Source: Parvularia atlantis (taxonomy: Eukaryota; Opisthokonta; Rotosphaerida). From it: 11,648 nucleotides of DNA. Positions 7,389 to 11,648 of the stretch are shown here, piece after piece. The notes under the pieces are model-generated. The model was given only the letters and a program-made list of their open reading frames with translations, ran no database searches and was not told the origin of the DNA. The DNA lies in assembly GCA_943704415.1 (NCBI GenBank), contig CALSCO010000757.1, forward strand, positions 1 to 11,648, in the 5' to 3' direction. Made by a program: the position numbers and the translations under genes. The stretch's first letter is position 1. Each line of letters begins with the position of its first letter.

Positions 7389-7499
7389 CCTCGGTGACCT
7401 CCGAAACGCTGACCGTCTCGCTTGTGTCTCACCCGCGTCGCGGCGGCGTTGCAGGCCACAAGTTCATCATTCATCAGCAAATGCACCACAGCACGACGC
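7389..7499 (-). promoter_or_regulatory. Short spacer upstream of the PARL-like gene
   Basis: These 111 bp separate the stop of the ankyrin-NHL gene from the rhomboid start on the same strand. It is slightly less GC-rich than the genes. It should hold the 3' end of one gene and the promoter of the next; no recognisable motif was found. Confidence 0.35.
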
Positions 7500-10429
7500 T
7501 CACGGCAGGTCCGACAGCCGCGCGACGCGGTGGCGGCCGCGGTCGCTGACGAAGAGCGTGCGGCTGGCGTAGGAGACGGCGAGGCCCTCGACGCGCTGCA
7601 CCGAGTCGCGCGCGAGATCGCAGACGAAGCGGCCCTGCAGCGTCCAGACCGATAGCCGCTTGAGCTCGCCCACGAGCAGCCGCTGCGCCACGGGGTCGTG
7701 CGCGACCGAGAGCGGGTAGCTGAGCTGCGTGATCGCCTCGCCGGTCTCGCTCGAGCTGTGCGCCTGGCAGAGCGAGCGCAGGGCCGTGCCGTCGTCCGCG
7801 TCGACCGCGTGCAGGCAGTTGAAGAGCGGGTCGCACACGACGACCTCGTTGCGCTCGCGCACGTATGCCAGGCCCGTCGCCCGCCCGACCCGGTTGAAGT
7901 CGTCGCGCAGCGTCCACATCACGACCGCCTGGCCCGGCGCGGGACGCACGCGCAGCCGCATGATCTTGGGCGGGGTGTCGGCGGCCGGCTTGACACCGCT
8001 GTCGGCGCTGGCGGCCACGAGCGGCGGGTGCTGCAGCGACACGACCGCCGAGCCGTCCGGCAGCAGCACGAGCCCGCCGATCTCGGAGCCCGCGGGCAGC
8101 TCGTGCGTCCACAGCACCGCACCCGTCACGCCGCTTAGCACCTGCAGCTGGCCCGCGTCGACCAGGCTCACGAGCAGGTCGCCGTGCCGCGTCACGCACA
8201 CGTCTGACGGCGGCGCGGTCGTCCGGAGCACGCGCGACTCGACCGGCTCCGCGTCGTGCGCGACGATTACGACGTTGCTGTTGCCAAAGTTGGCCACGAC
8301 CACGCGCCCGTCCGCGTCGAGCGCGATGCCGCTCGGCCAGTGCAGCTGGTCGGCGACGTTGCCAGGCATGTTCGTCGTGCCGATTTGCCGCGTGTGCAGC
8401 GTGCGCATGTGCTCCGACCCGTAATCGAGCGCCTGCCACGGGAAGAAGAAGCACGCGCGTCCGTCGACGAGCACAGCCTCGCGTGTCCAATTGAGGCGCT
8501 CGATCGCGTCCGCGTGCGACGCCAGCAGCTCAGCCAGGGTGCGCCCGCGGACGCTCGTCACGGCCGGGCACATGGGCAGCCGCGTGCTGAGCTGGCGGTC
8601 CACGAGGTGCAGCACGAGCATGACCAGCTCGTGATCGCGCCCGTCGACCTCGCGCACGTTCCTGAGCGCCTCGACCGCCTCGTGGAAGTAGCGCAGCAGC
8701 TGCTCGCGCTGGTCCTCGAGCCGCTCGATCGCGTCGCAGAGCGAGGCCCGCGCCTCGCCAATGTCGTTGAGCAGCAGTCGCTGGCGCAGCTCGATCGCGT
8801 GGCGGTACGTCGCGGCCGGGAAGATCTGGTGCAGCGCCGCGCAGTGCGCGCGGATGATGTCGCCCAGCTCGGCCTCAGTCTCGCGCTGCTGCCGCGCGAC
8901 CAGGTCGTTGATGGTGTCGCTCAGAGCGTCGATCGCGTGGCACAGCTCGGGCAGACGGCGGTCGAGCGAGCGCGCCGCGTCGAGCAGCAGGGGCAGCGAG
9001 GCCGACAGCTCGAAGCCAGCCTCCACCTCGCGCTGAAAAGGCTCGTGCCGGAGCTGGTACTCGCTGAGGCGCCAGCTCCCTGCGTGGGCGTCAGAGCGCG
9101 CACATGAAGGGGCGCCGAGCGCGAGCGCACCCGGGCTGATCCCCGCGCGCTCCGCGCCGAGCACGATGAGGCGCTTGGCGACGCCGACGTGGCCGCGCAG
9201 CACAGCGACCTCAAGCATCGTGTGCGGGCGGCCGCGGCGCAGCAAGGGCGAGTTGGGCGGCAGGACCTCGTTGTCGATCAGCGCGTTGATGTTGCCGTAG
9301 CCGTAGAACGGCAGCAGCTGCGCGACGATCGGCTCGTCCTCGCACAGCAGCGCGAGGTGCAGCGGCGTGATGCCGACTGCGACGTCGTGTGAGCGGCAGG
9401 CGCGCACGCAGGCAGCAAGAAAAAAAAACGCACAGCGGTCGGCAACGTGGACGGTCGCGCCGCGCACCAGCAGCAGCTGCACGCACCGCGGCCGGCCCAT
9501 GCGCACCGCGTCGTGCAGCGGCGTCTCGCCGCCGTCGCCGTCTGCGCGGCACGCCATTAGCGTGACGTTCATGTTCGACCGTCGGGACGCACAGGTCGCG
9601 CGGGCATTTATCAGGCTTGCGTTGTGGTCGAGCAGCCGGCCGAGCACGGCAACGTTGCCCGCGGCGGCTGCGAGGTGCACGCACGTGCGGCCGTCTGTGT
9701 CGCCCGATCAGACGCGGCGCACCTGGCGGGCGAGGGAGGGGCGGGTGCAAGTGCGCACCGATCATGGGCTGGGAGATGTCGCGGACGTGCGACAGCAGGA
9801 CCTCGAGCACGTCCAGGCTGCGCCAGTGCAGCAGGCTGCGGGCGCAGATCGACACGACCGTGCTGCCGTCTGCGTGCCCACTCGATCAGCAGCAGCGGGC
9901 TGGCGCGATGCGTCGCACCGTTGGCCACGGCGTCGGCGTCGGTGCTGGAGACGGCGAGCAGAGCGCGCGTCTTGAGCGGGCAGCCGTCCATCACCGCAAA
10001 GTGCACAGCCACCATCCCGTCTGCGAAACACGCGTGAAACGCGCACACGACGCCGATGCGACCGCGCGAGTCACGCACTGATGTCGGGCGCGGCGACGAG
10101 CGGGCGCAGCTGCTCGTGCGCGAGCACGACGCGCAGGACGGCCTCAGTGGCGACCTGCGCGGCGTGGTGCAGCGGCGTGCGGCCGGCTTCTCGTCACATC
10201 GTTAGTAGACGAGAGGGCGCAGACGCGGCGCACAGAGGTTCTGCAGCGGCTCACGGCGGGTGAGGTCGCCGCCCAGCTCATCCAGCGTCTGCTGCATCGC
10301 GGCCGGGTTGTCGCGGTACCAGCCGATGAGAGTGGCGAGCGCTGCCGACGCCGCGATCAGCTCGCGATGCGCACGGCGGCGACGCACACAGGCCGAATGC
10401 GCGGCGGCAGCAGGCCCGTGGTGCGCCAT
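7500..10429 (-). CDS. Ankyrin-repeat / helical / NHL beta-propeller protein
   Basis: Nine exons: 10429-10390, 10341-10234, 10186-10079, 10020-9919, 9869-9759, 9694-9593, 9541-9434, 9376-9131, 9079-7500; 834 aa. Residues about 15-308 are ankyrin repeats: motifs include SGRTPLHHAA, NGMVAVHFAV, DGRTCVHLAAAAGN, GGETPLHDAV and FGITPLHLALL. A charged helical region (about 330-480) looks coiled-coil-like. From about 555 to the end there are NHL-like blades: LHWPSGIALDADGRVVVANF, TGLAYVRERNEVVVCDP and VEGLAVSYASRTLFVSDRGR, about six in all. Both ends are binding folds, so it is probably a scaffold; I see no catalytic motif. NHL propellers often bind RNA or protein, as in TRIM-NHL, but no RING or B-box is present. 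All eight introns are phase 1. Four introns (48, 51, 57, 51 nt) are multiples of three without stops, so an unspliced reading wrongly looks open. Intron 1 (10342-10389) is the least certain. Divergent from PRMT5. Confidence 0.88.
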
Positions 10430-10603
10430 TGAGCCGCGCGGGGCAGTCGACAAATTGTCACTCCGTACGTAATGGCTGACACGCTAGTCTATCGCCTCAC
10501 ACCCATCATGCCCGCTACTTTCGCCTGATACGGTATGCGCTGCTGGTGATGGCGGCTGGCCACGCGGCTCACTCGCGGCGCCGCAGCGCGACATCGACCG
10601 ACG
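10430..10603. promoter_or_regulatory. Divergent promoter, ANK-NHL / PRMT5
   Basis: These 174 bp between two divergent start codons are the most AT-containing stretch of the right half, with CAAATTGTCA at 10451-10460 and CCGTACGTAA nearby. A weak inverted pair TGTCA (10456-10460) and TGACA (10477-10481) is present. No TATA box. It should drive both genes. Confidence 0.5.
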
Positions 10604-11648
10604 ATGGGCGACGGCGGCGTGAAGATCGTCTACGGCCGCGACGTGCGCGCGGTGCCGGCGCTGCTGGCGGTCGTGCGCGAGACGCTGAGCAGCAAGTGCG
10701 CGATGCGCGATGGGGGGATGGGCGCTGATCGCTCGCTTAACCAGATACGACTTCTGCGTCGTGCCGCTCGTGCACCCGCGGCACGCGCGCGACCGGCTAC
10801 ACCACCACGATGTGCGCCGCGCGATGCCGCTGACCCGCTCCGATCGCGTTCTGCCGAGCGCCGGTGCGCCTCTTGTGCCCGCCCCGTTCGGCCCATCTGC
10901 TGATCACGCGCTCGCGATCACAGAGTGGACCACGGTCGTCGTCGGGCGCCTCTCGCGCTCGATCGAGCTCGACTCGCCGCTGCTCGACGTGCGCCGCAAC
11001 AGCGAGAAGGTCTTTGCGGAGGAGATCGCGTGGGCCGCGCACCTCGGCGTGCCCGCGCTCGAGTTCCCCGCGCCCACGGCCGAGCCCGTCAACTACGCCA
11101 TGAACCTGGCCGCGGGCGTGGCCGTGCTGCAGTGCGTGTGCCGCTCGCGTCCGATCAACGGTCGTGGCTGAGCCCGCGCAGGCAGTGCCAGGTGTGGGTG
11201 CGCGTGCCGCTGCTCGCCAAGCGCGTGCGCGCTGAGGGCACGGCGACGGCGATGGCGACGGGGCACGCGGCGCCGCGCGTCGACACGTGGGACAGCTGGA
11301 ACAAGCTGCGGCTGCTTTGCGACCACCACGCCAAGCTCGCTGTCGGTGCGCTTGCGCCGCGCACGGCTGCCGCTCGCTCTGAGAGTGCACGCCGCAGCGC
11401 TCGAGCTGACCAAGGAGCTGCCGGACGAGGCCGTGCAGGCGCGCTGGATCAGCGAGCCGGTCAAGGTGCGGCGTTGTGAACGTGCTCGGCCAGCGTGCAT
11501 CGCTGACGCCCGGCTACCCTGCAGGCCGTGTACGTGCCCACGAGCATCTTTGCGACCAACAAGGCGGGCTTCCCCGTGCTGCCCAAGGCGCACCAGAAGT
11601 TTATCAAGATGCTCATGCGGGTGCGCACGCGTGAGGCCTTTGCGGGGG
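10604..11648 (+). CDS. PRMT5: Protein arginine methyltransferase 5, N-terminal part (partial)
   Basis: Exons 10604-10695, 10745-10863, 10924-11131, 11182-11345, 11398-11465 and 11525-11620 give 249 codons; the gene continues past the right edge. PRMT5 makes symmetric dimethylarginine on histones, Sm proteins and other targets. The visible part is the N-terminal TIM-barrel domain, which in animals binds MEP50; the SAM-binding catalytic domain lies outside. Recognisable blocks: YGRDVRAVP (human SSGRDL), YDFCVVPLVHPRHARDRL, EWTTVVVGRLS, RRNSEKVFAEEIAWAAHLGV, CQVWVRVPLL, WDSWNKLRLLCDHHAKLAVA, ISEPVKAVYVPTSIFATNKA and GFPVLPKAHQKFIKMLMR. Intron 3 has two equivalent solutions (11132-11181 or a pair shifted by four bases) differing by one residue. 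GTGCGC at 11621 is probably the donor of the next intron. The ATG at 10604 fits the short human N-terminus before GRD. Confidence 0.93.

Noticed and set aside
7474-8490. Minus-strand open frame of 338 codons overlapping the propeller exon
   Set aside because: It is an out-of-frame shadow of the ANK-NHL exon, composed mainly of Arg, Ala and Gly with no motif.
8256-9107. Plus-strand open frame of 283 codons
   Set aside because: Antisense shadow of the large last exon of ANK-NHL; the sense frame has clear helical and propeller motifs.
10546-10728. Small plus-strand open frame upstream of PRMT5
   Set aside because: It is in a different frame from the PRMT5 start at 10604, is Arg-rich without a motif, and runs into PRMT5 exon 1.
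1-11648. Bacterial operon, CRISPR array, tRNA, rRNA or mobile element
   Set aside because: None was found: no regularly spaced direct repeats, no cloverleaf-like segment recognised, no transposase motif, and the split genes show a eukaryotic origin.

Overview
The window is nuclear DNA from a compact, very GC-rich eukaryote, most likely a unicellular alga or other protist. Two products are eukaryote-specific mitochondrial proteins (a PARL-type rhomboid and PREY). The genes are split by at least 41 short introns of 46-73 nt, most with a GTGCG donor and a CTGAC/CTGAT branch site. Genes sit 20-230 bp apart on both strands. I assembled the exons by hand: every junction was required to keep frame and to restore family motifs. 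I cannot name the species; a haptophyte or similar GC-rich alga would fit, but that is only inference.

Layout, left to right: start of a secreted or membrane protein (1-80, -); a stretch with an unexplained minus-strand open frame (81-691); AN1/ZFAND2-like zinc-finger protein (692-1235, -); 3-hydroxyacyl-CoA dehydrogenase (1378-2595, +); D-amino-acid oxidase-like flavoenzyme (2642-4100, -); PREY (4165-4431, +); stand-alone cyanophycin-synthetase-like ATP-grasp ligase (4452-5961, -); a (CT)34 microsatellite (6071-6138); PARL-like rhomboid protease (6188-7388, -); a large ankyrin / helical / NHL beta-propeller protein (7500-10429, -); and the 5' part of PRMT5 (10604 to the right edge, +).

There is no operon logic. 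Neighbours share divergent promoters of 64-174 bp (ZFAND/HBDH, DAO/PREY, ANK-NHL/PRMT5) or convergent 3' ends 20-46 bp apart. Functions are mostly housekeeping: fatty-acid or butanoyl-CoA metabolism, D-amino-acid catabolism, mitochondrial quality control, methyltransferase biology and protein stress.

The most interesting items are: the ankyrin gene, whose phase-1 introns cut the repeat at the same codon so that most ankyrin exons encode one repeat; the stand-alone cyanophycin-synthetase-type ATP-grasp enzyme in a eukaryote; the unusual splice code, including two probable GC-AG introns and a tandemly repeated branch site in the oxidase gene; and the possible hidden coding exon at the left end.
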